Source of the DNA: Brachionus plicatilis
Taxonomy: Eukaryota; Rotifera; Eurotatoria; Ploima; Brachionidae
Length of the DNA stretch: 64,000 bases
Assembly (NCBI GenBank): GCA_010279815.1
Contig: QEOQ01000246.1
Location: forward strand, 638,218 to 702,217
Direction: 5' to 3'
Every line of letters starts with the position of its first letter. Position 1 is the first letter of the stretch. The position numbers and the translations under genes were made by a program. The notes under the pieces are model-generated. The model ran no database searches. It saw only the letters and a program-made list of their open reading frames with translations, and had not been told where the DNA came from. This document shows positions 43,897 to 55,900 of the stretch, one piece after another.

Positions 43897-45355
43897 ATGA
43901 GAAGTTTGAACAGTACTTCGACGAATCCAACTCAAACTCTAGGATCATCATACGGAATTATGTCACAAAATTTTCAATCGAATTCTCAAATAGGACAAAG
44001 ACTGGACTGGGAAAGTAAGTATTCTACTGTTTTTAGGACTTTTTTGTTTTTATTTTTTTAGCTCTAAGAAAACAGGCAAGACAACTCGAAAATGAAACCG
44101 ATTCAAAACTCATATCTTTTAGCAAACTTTGTACCAACTATTCTGCTTCGGTCATTACCGATGGAAAAAATTCAAGCATGTCTTCTGATCTTCTTTTCGT
44201 CACATTGTCAAATGAAATAGAGGACTTAATATCCAAATTGACAAACATAAATTCAAAAATGAATGATTGTTTGAATACCGACAATGGTCCAAATTCAAAT
44301 GCAACCGTTCACACTCTACAAGTAAACTTTTTCTTAAACTATTTAATTAAAAAAAAAAATTTTTGATTAATTTTTTTTATTTAATAAACAAAATTTTATA
44401 TGTTAATTATTTGTTTGATAAAAATATTTTTTTTAGCGACATAGAGACATATTGCGGGATTATTCTCAAGAATATGAAAAAACCAAAAGAACCATAATGG
44501 CTTATAAGGAGAGAGAAGAATTATTCACTAGTGGTAACAAGCGAGAAACTGGTTTGAGTAATAGGAGACAGGATGGTTCAACAAGTAGCTCGACCTCACT
44601 TTTTATGAAGGAATACGATCATTTGAAAAGTTCCCATTCTCTAATTGACCAGCAGATTGAGTAAAAATTTTCACTTTGGTTAATTTAAAAATTTATTCAA
44701 CCAAATTATTCAAAGAATGGCTGAAATAACAAAAGAAAACCTTCAGTCTCAGAGCAAAAATTTGCGCTTCTTTCAGCAAAAAATGAATACAATTTCTCGT
44801 AATTATTATTTCATTAATTCTAAATACAAATATTTTCGTAAAAAAATAATCCGATTTTTTAACTCAAGATAAGTAAAAAGCTATTCATAAAATATTGATC
44901 TTTATCAACATTACTTGCAGTTCTATCCAAAAAATTTAATTTTTATTTAATTGTTTAACTGATGAGAAAAAACTTATTATAGCAAAATTGATTTTTAATT
45001 ACATTTAAACTTTTATTATTAATATATTAATCTTTAACTTCAATTTATCATGTGTCATTTAAAAATGTTTTTTGACCCGTTGAGTGTCAATTCTTTTTGT
45101 TTGTTATGGTTTTAATTAGATCGGATCTAAAAACAATGATTAACTGCATTTTATTTCTATTTAGGTCAAGCTAAAATAAAATATTTTTTTTTTAAATTTT
45201 ACTTTGTCAGATTATAATTAAATTTTTTTTAAGAGAAATTTCCAATGATAAACAATTTGGTCCAAAAAATCAAGCTTAAAAAGCGTAAAGACTCGTTAAT
45301 TTTAGCCGTGGTCATTTCACTGTGCATCATAATAATGTTACTCTATATTTTTTAA
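43897..45355 (+). CDS. GOSR1: Golgi SNAP receptor complex member 1 (GOS28), five exons
   Basis: The exons 43897-44014, 44062-44321, 44437-44660, 44716-44798 and 45234-45355 join in frame to 268 residues. It is a Qb-SNARE of the Golgi that acts in ER-Golgi and intra-Golgi fusion with syntaxin-5 and partners. Seen in sequence: the N-terminal segment DWETLRKQARQLENETDSKL nearly as in human GOS28, HTLQRHRDILRDYSQEYEKT, the SNARE helix (KEYDHLKSSHSLIDQQIE to QQKMNTISQKFPMINNLVQ), KIKLKKRKDSLIL, and a C-terminal anchor (VVISLCIIIMLLYIF). The N-terminus before DWE is about 35 residues longer than in vertebrates. The last exon is only 40 codons and has no long open frame of its own. Confidence 0.94.
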
Positions 45356-45743
45356 GTACTTTTTTAAATAAATTTCAATAAAATAATCATGAATTTATAA
45401 AATTATTAACATTAATCTAAAATGATGACTTTATTTTTTGAATTTTTCTTAATAGATAAGATAAAAGCTGTTTGAAAGGTTTTTAAATTGTAATTAAATT
45501 TTTAAATTATGATTTTGTTCTTTTTTTTTTTATTTTAAATAATTCAAAATTTTATTGACATTTATAATATCGGTCTTTGAAACATCAAAATTTTTAGAAC
45601 CGTCCGATAATTTCAAAAATTTGTAAATAAATATTTGGTATTTAAGCAATCTTTTTTTAACATAAAAAAGCAGGCATAAATTCCTGCGATAAAAAATCCC
45701 TTTCTTATCAAAAAATAATAATAAAAATAGAAGATTCTAGAGA

Positions 45744-46441
45744 ATGAGTAAAAATAATGGATTAGGAATAACTAACCCGGGTAAAGATTATGACATTTTG
45801 TGCAAAATAGTTGTGATAGGAGACAGCGGTGTTGGTAAGACGTCTCTCTTGCAACGATTCGCAGAGCAACACTTCAGTGGTAAGATGAAAGCAAGGTTGA
45901 TTATAAAAATATTGATGTTTAGCTTTTTCTAGACACACATATCACAACAATAGGAGTCGATTTTAAATTAAGGACTATTCAAGTCGGCAATGTGAGGGTT
46001 AAATTACAGGTATGGGATACGGCTGGTCAAGAAAAATTCAGAGTTATTACTAAAACTTATTACAGAAATGCAGCTGGTATTATAGTGGCTTATGATGTTA
46101 CCAATGGTGAGTCGTTTGCCAATACCAAAAGATGGATCGAAGAAGTTAAAAATAATTGTGGAGACGATGGAGTGCCAATTGTTCTAGTGGGAAATAAATG
46201 TGATTCAGAAAATAAATGTGTTACCTACAACGACCAAGAAGAATACGCAAAGTTAATGAAGTTAAAATTTTTTGAAACTAGTGCCAAAGAGAATATAAAT
46301 GTAGACGAGGTTTTTGTTGAGTTGACCAAACTGATACTGGACAGACAAGAGAGAGTTAAACAGGATACAAATAAACGAGATAATGAAAAAATTGATCTCA
46401 AAGAATCTAAATCCGGTAAAAAGAATTCAAAATGTTGTTAA
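45744..46441 (+). CDS. RAB35: Rab35-like small GTPase, two exons
   Basis: Exons 45744-45879 and 45933-46441 (53-base intron) encode 214 residues. It is a membrane-traffic GTPase. P-loop GDSGVGKT is at 26-33, switch I has [13 protein letters not shown], switch [12 protein letters not shown], and guanine-base motifs are NKCD and ETSAKEN; the C-terminus KCC accepts two geranylgeranyl groups. [17 protein letters not shown] and [14 protein letters not shown] are nearest Rab35, which works in fast endosomal recycling and actin control; Rab8/10/13/1 are less close. An N-terminal extension of about 12 residues precedes the fold. The tail is charged and Lys-rich. It lies 388 bases after GOSR1 on the same strand. 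Confidence 0.9.
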
Positions 46442-48485
46442 AGAAATTTATAAATTCGTATTCAAGTCAGAGTTTTATGCAATTTTCGTTTTTAAATTTA
46501 TTTATATTTAATGTCATTTCCATTAATTTCTATGCTTTCTAAGAACATTGAGGCAAATGAGCTCTTTTCTTTCGGAATTTTAAGCTTTGAGTGAAATTTT
46601 TTTTTTTCAAAAATTTTTTTTTGAAACTGAATTAAATTTTAATAAATTATTTAACAATTTGATTTTTTTATTAATTTGAAAATTTGTCTTGATTATAAAA
46701 TTTGTCTCTATTTTATTTTTTTTTTAATTTTTTTTTTTTTACCTAAAAAATTAATTCGTTTATAAAGATGAACTGATGATCTGAGGTAAACGATATCTTT
46801 AGTTAAATTGACATTTTTAAAAAAGAGTACATTGTAAAATTCCAGATATAAAAAAAATGGCTGTGAATTTTATATTTTAAAACTATAGAAAATGTGAAGA
46901 TTTTAAAGTAAAGATCCTTTTTGTACATTGAGTAATTTTGGCAAATTGAAGTTCATGAACAAATGTAAATTTTAAATCAGAATTTTAAGAATTGGATTTA
47001 AAAAAAGAGTTTTTTTTATTATTTTTTTAATAATTAATGATTAAACTTTATTAATCTTTAACTAGAATTAAATTTTTATGAATTTTTATCTGAACTTAAA
47101 ATTAATCAAATTTTAATTAATATTTTGAAATTTTTCAAAATTCAAAATTTAACTTTGTTTCGCTGCAATATTTTTTTAAAAAAATCAAATATAATTTAAA
47201 GTTCTTTTTTGAGCCATAATTTTGATAACTCAATGTTGAATTTGAATTTGTCTTTGAAGTTTTTAAATAAAAATTTTTGAAAAATCAATTTAAGATAAAT
47301 TAGAAAAAAAATATTTTTTATTCCAATTTGATTGTTTAGACCATGTTTCTTTTGGTTTCTTATACTTTATTTTATTAAAAATTAATTAAAGAAATTATAT
47401 AATAAAATAAATAGACATAAATTTGATAAAATCTTTTTTAAGATAAAAACCTAAACTTTATTGCTAATTTTTGAATAATGATAAAAATTTTTTATGCTGT
47501 AATGCTTGTTTCTTTTTGATTCAAAAAATAGTCATTTTAGCACCTGTGCATTTTTTTTTTGTGAATCGAACTTTGGATGAGCCTCAAATTGTCTAATTTA
47601 GCCACTTGCATTTAATTATAAATTAAATATTTAGTTAGATGATGAAAAGCTTAAATGCGTTATAGAGATAAACTTTTTGAAGATAAAGTTTTTATAGGGA
47701 TTTTTGTCTTTAAGGTTTAAAAAACATAACGAGTTCTGATAGTCTAGGACACTATTACTTCATATTTGAAATAATTTTCAAAAAATTTTAAGTCCAGAGC
47801 ATAAAATTCTAGCTAAAAAATTTACTTTAGCTTTAGGGGTAAAATTGGAGTAAATTATTAATTAGAAATTTAAGAAACCTATTGAAAAAAATTATCAAGT
47901 TTCTAGGTTGAGATATGTAAAGGGGTAACTGAAAGGAGCTAAGGGTTAATTTTGGGAAAAAATGAATTTGTTTTATTCAATACATCAACTTAAAAACTAT
48001 ATTAATAAATAATTTAAAAAAAAAATATTTATCAGTTTAAAAAACTTTTTAATATTATTAGCACAGATTGTGCCATTTTGAAAAATATTGAGAAAAGGTA
48101 AATTCATTGGGTATTTTGAAAAGACTCAAACGAAAATAATTGAACACACTTTTTTAAACGATTTTATTTAAAAAATTTAAAATTAAATAAGTTTAAAATT
48201 GTTTTTTTTTGACAGAAATGATTTTTAAGTTTTAAAATCTACTCAAAGCATTTCACAGATCTTTTCATTATTTTAAAATCGTATTTTTAGCGAATCAGTG
48301 CGCAACCATCTGCGCCTCTTTTCTAAATGACTAAAAAAAATTCAACAAAAAAAATAAGAAAAGACCAAAGTTCTATCAAAAAGCTTTAAATATTGTACAA
48401 AATAAAAAAATAAAATTTATTTTTTAGTTCAATAAAATAAACAAAAAAAAATAAAATAAATTAATTTTTTCCTTTTTTGCTTTAG
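46442..48485. other. Gene-free region between Rab35-like and OSBP genes
   Basis: The neighbouring genes converge here. It is AT-rich with no gene. The motif GGCAAATTGAAGTTCATGAA at 46934 resembles the arm of the foldback at 1395-1730. Confidence 0.5.
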
Positions 48486-51400
48486 TTAATAAATGTCAGA
48501 ACATTTACTCCAGTCTCCACTTGCTTTTTTCTCCCAATATTCATTTTTGAACACGTGTATGGGAAGCTTTGTGATGGGATCGATAGTCTTTTGGAACCAA
48601 ACGGGCTCGTAATCATGGCTCTCACTGATCGAATTAAGTTTTTTAATTGTTAAAGCGTTTATGTCCTCCTCTTCATCTTCAAGATTGCCGCTGGTATTTT
48701 TGGCACCCTCTGCCTTGTTGTTCATGGTAGTTTGCTCTCTGGCTTTTCGAACAGTCCGCTGTTTCTCTTCGAGCCTGAGTTTTTCCGTATTGGCCTCGTC
48801 CCACTTGCCTTCCTCCATGAGCCTTTGGTCCGGTCTCAACCTCGAGTCAGTTGGAGCAACCCCGTCCTCGGGCTCATTTAGCTGCACAGTGAACTCGGTA
48901 AAATTGTGCATGGACTCCAAGTAAGCTGGCGGAATTCGCCTCTTCCACAAAATCTTCGACTTGCCCGTGTTCAATTGAGTCTGCTGGGTGACCACTTGAG
49001 GGTTTAGCACCGGTGCGCCCTCAATCTGCTCGGTCCAAGTTCCATTCAGAACATAGCGAGCCACATTATTCGAATCAGTAATAATACCGGTCACTTTGCG
49101 GGGTGGATCGCGGGAAAAGTAAGAATAAGCAAAGTATTTTAGATGACAAACATCCTTGGTCTTATGGTTGATGATGTCCATTTCTCCCACATTGTCTATC
49201 CACAATTTTCCCACAATGATGTTCCTGACAAATGTAGCTATTTTTCTGTAGGTGTAGTGATGACCGGTTTTTTTAAACTCCAGATGAGTGGTACCCAACG
49301 GGATCACCTGCAGGTACTGACCGCGGAACTTGCTCGAAACAGTCAATTCTTGATACAGCTTCCAGTCTTTGACACTTTCTGTGTGCATGGCCATGCCGGG
49401 CGGATGATGGCTGACTTGTTCACACAAGGACCGCCAGCCCAGGTCGTCGACCCGGTCGAATTCGTAGGTCTCGCCCAACAAAGGGTTAAATGGCTTGTTC
49501 GTTCGGTTGGCTGTGGTGCTATAAGAGGTGATGGTGAATGCGGCAACATAGGCCATCTGTTCCCATTGATCCTCGCATGCAGCTGCCTGGTCAAGCAGCT
49601 CTGAATATTCGAGTTCTTCAGTAATTCTCTGCAGCATGGACAATGGCTCACTAAAATTGACTGGTATGGGAATTTTGGACAAGTCTTTGCCAATACAGTT
49701 TTTCATTATGGACCATAGATTAATGCTGTAATTGGGACGTATGGGTACCTGAGTTCGCCTTTGACGCATTGGTCGTTTGTTTACAAGCTGAATTTCAGCA
49801 GATGAAGTCTTTTTTTTGGTAGCTGACAAAGCTGTCGACTGAGTTGAATTGGACAGTTTTCCATTTTCTTCTTGTTTGTTGGTTTGCATAGTTACTTTAA
49901 TTGTTTGTTCATCATCGTCACCGCTGGACATGTCTGACTCTTGGATGTACAGTTTGGACAAATTGCTCGGATTGCGGTTGTGCATGCTCAATTTTTGACG
50001 CGGTAGTGTCACCGAAAATTGGGTTACATCCTCGACAGCGTCGTGAAATTCATCGTCATAATATTGGTCTTCGTCATCGTCTTTGTTGTCTTGGTTGTCG
50101 TGTTTGGACTGTTCTTGGCTATCAGTCACATCTTGGGAAGCTAATGCCAAGCCTGAAGATGTTGAAGGTGCCATTTTTTGTGATGCTTCGCTATCTGTTA
50201 GTTTTTGTTGGTGCTGTAGTGACAAAGATGGTTTCTGCGAATGCTGACCCCCTTCAGAAATTATTTTATCAAAATTTTTGGAAGAAAAAAATTTTAAATT
50301 CGAATTTTTTAAAATATTAGTTTAAAATGTTGTCATTTCAGCATTAATGGGTCGCCAATTGAGCCTAAAATTGATTTTTATTTAGATACTTTTTTGATCA
50401 AGTATTAATTTTGTAGCTATGGAATCAAATCCTCAAATCAATAAATCTATCTTGACGTTTTAATGTAATTGATAATGTTTTTAATTAAAATCATTTTAAC
50501 CAAATAGGCATATTTAATTTAATTTAGTAAAATTATTTTTTATTTAAAATTAATTTAAAATGGAATTTATTATATGGAAACATTCTACACTTTAAAATAA
50601 ACTTTTAAATAATCCAATTTATATTCCAAATGTTTAAGATTGATTCTTTATCGGAATTTTATTACACCCTCTGCGAATTAGCTTTTGTATTTTTAGACAA
50701 TTATTAAAGAGTGCAAAAAGAAATTTTCGAACTTTTCACAAGCGCTAGAACAAAAACGATTTTTGACTTTTAGAAACAAAAGGCGATTTATAATTTCTTA
50801 ACTAAAATTACTAAAAAAAATTTTTTTTTCCTAAATTTGCATAACTGATATTATTCTTATTAAATTTTCTAAATCGTATTAAAATTATAAATTAAACATA
50901 ATTATACTTTAAAAAAACTTAAAATCAGCAGATAGACGTTTAACTCGATTTTGAGCATCTTTTTAAGCCAGAGAAGGATGTTTTGTACAACTAGATTTTT
51001 ATTTTTTGATTAAGATCAATATTTGGATAATTAAGAATATTATGGTATGAATTTTGATGAAAAATGTGAGTTCTGTAATCTGGTTTCTAATTAAGATCTC
51101 AATAATTCTTTGCTTATTACAATTCGGTTCATATAGAGGCAAAGGATAAATAAAAATTTTTAAAAAAGTTAAATAAAAAATTATTTTTTTTTTAATTTAA
51201 TTAAATATTGAAAAAACTAGCATCAAACTTGATTTTAAAAATAAATTCACATTTTTAAATTAACGTCATTTTTCATTTTTATATTCATCTAGTAAAATTG
51301 GTAAAAAATCAGTAATTTTAGTTAATGAATTAGCACACGCCGAAACAAGAAGCTATTTATCTTATTGAGTTCTAAATCATTTAAATAAAAATATTAATTA

Positions 51401-54400
51401 GTGTAAACTTAAAAAATACTTTAAATAATAATAATTATCAGAAATTTTAACTCGTTTTTATTTAAATTTGATTTTGTTATTTAAAAAAAAATTAGAGTGA
51501 ATCACTCATAATCATAATTAGACTCATAAAATATTGATTGAAAAACATTCTTATAATTCAAATTTAAAAATATTTAATTAATATTTTATAAAGGTTAATT
51601 TTATTAACCGTTTTTAGTTTGTTTTTTTTTTTTTAAATATATAACAATAAATCTTCCATGATAAATATAAGAAAATTTTATTTTTATAGTAAAAATAACT
51701 TCATTTTATTTGATTCGAAAAAATCTAAACAAAATTTATTTCAAATCAAAAGAAAATTACAAAAATTATTATGTCATGCTGACAATACGATGTGTGATAA
51801 TAAGTAAAATAATGTCAGAAAATGTGATAAAAAAGGGCTGTGAAATTTATTTCAATTTAATTAAAATTTTTACAGAAAAATCAAATTTTTCTAAAAAATA
51901 AAAAAATAGAAAATAAAAGATAAATAAATAATAAATCAAAAATAAAAAATAAAAGTGCATAGAAAAAAGACTGGCAAAAGTAAATGTATGATCATCGAAT
52001 ATTGTTAGATCACAGCCTTAAATAGTTCCTAAGTGCAAGGAAAAAAATTATACATTTTAATTTACTTTATTAATAAATAAATAACAAATTTTAAAATTTT
52101 TGGTTTTTAAACTTTGTTTTTTATTTTTTGTTAAATAAGAAGCTTAATATATTTATTTAAAGAGAAAATAAAAACTCAAAAAAATAATAAGTTAATTCAA
52201 AGAGTAAATATTGCACTGAATAAACGCTATTATATGATTTTTTTTATTTTAGCACCTCTCGAAATAATTTTTTTTAATATAATATTAACAGTTTAAGTGA
52301 GTGTCATTGATCAAAAATAAATTTTTTTATTGATATTTCATTAATATTAACTCTTAAATATTTTTGAAAATATGAATTTTAAAACGAGAAACGATTTCAA
52401 AGTTGTAAAACATTTTTTTAAATAAATTTTCAATTTAATCTAATATTAAACATGGATTTTTTTTGCTAAAAACTCAAATTTTTAGGTTGCCAATAATCAA
52501 ATGAAAATTTCGCCCTGAGAATGCCTAAAAGATATGTTCTTGTTTATTTTGTTGATAAATCGAGTTTTAAATTTAAATTTCTAATTCAATTAAATGACAT
52601 AACATAAATTATTTGCCAACAAAAAAAATTTTAGACGCAAAAATTTAGATCAATATTTTGCCATAACCTTTTGATTAATTAATGGGTGTAGAATAAAAAA
52701 TGGCACAAAAGTTTATTTTAATTTTCTATAAGAGTGGACAAGACCTTTCCCAATTTTTTTCAAAATTTAAAATCAGGCTGATCCTAACTTGAAAATGAAT
52801 AAAAATTATGTCATAAAGTTGAATTTTCGATAAGTTGTTAGTAAAAAATGTACGAAGCCATTAAAAAAGATATATACAACTTTTTAAAAAGTTGTACAAA
52901 ATTTGCCGAAAGCTGAAGTTGTAAGGCGATTAAAGAATATTATCAGGATGACAATTATGTATTTTGACCCAACTTAGCATCATCTCATTTTGCGAATTTG
53001 GTACAGAATTATATGTTAGATAAAAATATAAGGTATGTTGCCAAAGAAGTGAATCCAGCAAGCGTAGCAATAGCACGACTAATCGAAGATTTTTGGGGAA
53101 ATTTGAAAGCTAAAGTTTATGAGGGTGATTGGAAGGCCAAAAATTTTAAGCCACTCGAAAACAAAATTCGCACTTGCCTGAGCAATATGGACCCAAAGGT
53201 TGTACAAGACCATGCCAAGACTGTTCGCTCTGGGCTCGATATCTTACGTCGTCATGGAGTTCAATACCTTAACTGATATTATTTTTTCAAAATAGGAGGG
53301 TTCAGTTATAATTTAAATAAAAAATTTTTTATGATAAAATTAATTTTGTGCCATTTTTTATTCTACACCCGTTAGCTTTGAATTAATAGCCTATTGAAGA
53401 GCTCAATTTTTTAGTTAATCTTTGTTAAAGTAAATAAAAAAATAAAACCTTTCAAAAAACTTAATTTTTTTCGATCTTCAAAAGAGCCCCGTGAGAAAAA
53501 GGCAAAAAACCGTGGAAAAAATCTTACTTTTTTTGCCGTTCTTTTTAAGCTGTGTCTCAAAGTTAACCTGCTGTTTGGCCATCTCTTGGACCATTTCTTC
53601 AAGTCTTAAACAAATTTAGATTGCTTAAAATTTGCTGAAAACCCAAATGGTTACCTTAGGCGCATTTCTCGTTCGGATTGTAATATTTTATTCATCTTCC
53701 TTGTCCGAAATAGAGCCAAATTAATAAACTCTTGACAATGTCCCATCACGCCTATCATGGCCACCTTATAAAGAGTAGACTGTTCATTTATTGTTTTGAT
53801 GGTCAATTCTTCAGGTCTAGTCTGAGTATGTTCCAATTCGGTAAGAAGTTTGCTCAATGCATTGCTGTGCTTTAGCACGAACTCATACGAAAGACTGAGC
53901 TCGTTAAGCTTTAATTTTAAGACTTGAAGTAAATTTTCCAGTTCGTTTTTTTCGGCCTCTAGGGTCGGGTCCTCGTCATCTGAGTCATTTTGGTTAGATT
54001 GTCCTAAAATGGGACTCAGATTGGAGTTGGGATTTTTGTGTCCCAGTTGGTAGGCTTTTTTCTTGGCCAATTCAAGAGCGTTTATCCATTTCTGCTTTTC
54101 AATTTCATTGGAAGCGCGCAAATGAAATGTCTGATTGCTGGTGCCATTTGAGACAATGAAGCTGACACCGTCCTCATTTTGATGAATGGTAGCATTGGCC
54201 AAATTAATTGCACCACGGCAAGTGTGGTCCATTTCATTCGGAGACCTGAAGTACGATAGAAGACCATTGTTTATAGAGATCCATCTTCTTTGATAGCCTT
54301 TAATGTAGTTGGTCCATTTGAGCAAGTGACCGCTCATGTTTCCAGTGTTAGAGCTTGTGGCCGGGTTTGGTGCCGAAATGGCTTCCTTGTTTAAAAGGCT

Positions 54401-54535
54401 TGTGATTGATGTCTGAACTGGGGATATGTTGGCTTCAGTGAGCTCGGCATCGCTACGCTTTGGCTGGGGTGCAGATTCGATTGCCAAGGGCCTGCTCATT
54501 TGCTGGATGGGTGGTTGGTTTTTTTGTCCAGACAT
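48486..54535 (-). CDS. OSBP: Oxysterol-binding protein, three exons
   Basis: The exons (minus) 54535-53655, 53604-53528 and 50251-48486 join in frame to 907 residues; introns are 50 bases and about 3.3 kb. OSBP exchanges cholesterol for PI4P at ER-Golgi contacts. Exon 1 has the PH domain (about 66-165, GHLLKWTNYIKGYQRRWISI) and the start of a coiled coil. Exon 2 continues it (LEEMVQEMAKQQ). Exon 3 has a FFAT-like motif in an acidic stretch (YYDDEFHDAVED; human core is EFFDAPE), then the ORD domain: NYSINLWSIMKNCIGKDLSK, NPLLGETYEFD and the fingerprint EQVSHHPP, ending near WFQKTIDPITK. Human OSBP is 807 residues. The large intron contains a dead mariner element. Confidence 0.95.
52682..53372. 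mobile_element. 691-bp mariner-type element, internally decayed
   Basis: The inverted ends match for about 29 bases: ATGGGTGTAGAATAAAAAAT on the left, ACGGGTGTAGAATAAAAAAT on the right complement, both followed by GGCACAAAA. TA flanks each end (52680-52681, 53373-53374). It contains the C-terminal part of a transposase gene. Confidence 0.85.
52850..53276 (+). pseudogene. Mariner transposase C-terminal remnant
   Basis: The plus strand reads YYQDDNYVF, a TGA stop, PNLASSHFANLVQNYMLDKN, IRYVAKEVNPASVAIARLIE, DFWGNLKAKVYEGDW and RRHGVQYLN before TAA at 53274-53276. This matches the end of a mariner-type transposase; the family normally has PDLASSHYA, whose Asp is the second catalytic acid, and here it is Asn. 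One stop and earlier frame loss confirm that it is dead. The 92-residue open frame from 52998 reflects this remnant only. Confidence 0.85.
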
Positions 54536-55483
54536 GTGTTCTTAAACAAAAAATCGGATGATTTGAAATAAATTTTAAATTCTTAAAAATCGTCATATTA
54601 ACAAAATAGCTACAATGAAATAGAAAAAAAAAAAACATAGATAGAATTGCAAATTTTATTATAATTTTAGTTTATGTGTTTGCTTTTATTTGAAATTTAA
54701 ACTTTTTTTTTATTTTTAAATAATTAATATGAATAATCATAATTTTATGTAACTCGATTTTTTATTTTCATCGAGTATGTACAAGGTGCTTGTTGCACAA
54801 AATTCACTCTATCATGTTAACTACGTGAGTAATATTTTTTTTATCTGCTAATTAAATTTAGAAAAATTGATTTGAGCTATTTGAAATTTTCTAAAAAAAA
54901 TTATTCATTAAATGTCACATTATCTTGACTGTTTCGGGTGGAGTCTTGAAAAACAAAAATACCTTTTTGAACAGCTGTAGTTAAAATTTTTTTTAATTAT
55001 CAAAAGTCAAAAAATTTATTCTAATAAATTTTTTTTTTTAACTTCGTATATTTTAATAAAAATTTTTAAAATAAAATCATTTTCAGTTTTAAAAGGATTT
55101 CAATTTCATCAAAAAAATATCATTCCAGAACTGGATCTATGAGATTATTTGGCCTAGTTAGAAAATCTAATATTAGAAATGGATAATTAGGCAAAAATTT
55201 GAAAGTCTTTAAATTTATATTTAAATCTCTTTTTGAATTTATTTTTTCAATAATCAAAAAAAAAACAAATAATAAATTCATTTAAATTTTAAATGATTTT
55301 TAAAGATTAGATAAGTTGTTAAATAAAATTAATATTTTTGAATAAAAACATCTTTAGACTGAATTAAATAAAAATTTTAGGTCAAGATTGGCTTTGAACA
55401 AATGCTAAGTGGAGTCTCAGAGTTTATCGGAAGATTTTATCTTAATCAGAAAGCTCAAAATGAGTTATTTATAGAAAAATTTT
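54536..55483. other. Intergenic region upstream of OSBP
   Basis: AT-rich, with no gene or clear repeat seen. Confidence 0.45.
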
Positions 55484-55900
55484 TTAGTCTAAATAAATTT
55501 TTTCAGTAGAAACAATTTTACCATTTGATTTTTGAAAATTTTCCCTGTGTAAACTGTTTTCCGAATTCTTTTTTGTTCTACTGAATTTTGATGTTTTTTG
55601 GTTGAGTTTGAGCATTTTAAGCAATTTGTCTCTTCGTTTGGGGCAATCGTACACATTTTCAATCGAATTTAGCATATCACTATTTCTGTTTTGCTTTTTC
55701 AGATTAATTTTATCAGAAACTTCCTTGCTAGATTTAAAAGTATTTATGCTCTTTGACCGCTTAATACTCGGCTTGGTCTCTTTCATAGTCACAATATTGT
55801 CGGCATTTTCGCTTAGCTTATGAACTGTTTTGGACGAAATTAAGCCATGCGTCTTTTTATTTTGTTTATTTTTTATTCCATTCATTGAGCTCTCTTCCAT
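55484..55900 (-). CDS. Small basic hypothetical protein
   Basis: The 138-residue frame has a clear ATG at 55898-55900 and is less AT-rich than surroundings. It is rich in Lys, Ser and Asn, with short basic clusters such as KPSIKRSKSINTFKSSKE and CPKRRDKLLKMLKLNQKTSK, and only one Cys. No domain, signal peptide or membrane segment is visible, and it looks disordered. I do not recognise it. It may be one exon of a longer gene. No intron signals were needed for the frame. Confidence 0.4.
   Translation of the reverse strand: MEESSMNGIKNKQNKKTHGLISSKTVHKLSENADNIVTMKETKPSIKRSKSINTFKSSKEVSDKINLKKQNRNSDMLNSIENVYDCPKRRDKLLKMLKLNQKTSKFSRTKKNSENSLHRENFQKSNGKIVSTEKIYLD

Larger units (their letters stand above)
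50252..53527 (-). other. Large OSBP intron 2
   Basis: About 3.3 kb, far longer than the usual intron here. It carries a mariner remnant at 52682-53372; the rest is AT-rich with no other feature I can support. The open frame at 51710-51901 lies in it and is not convincing. Confidence 0.7.

Noticed and set aside
48661..50320. Plus-strand open frames over the OSBP last exon, including 49143-49604
   Set aside because: They are antisense shadows of a well-conserved coding exon with no recognisable protein.
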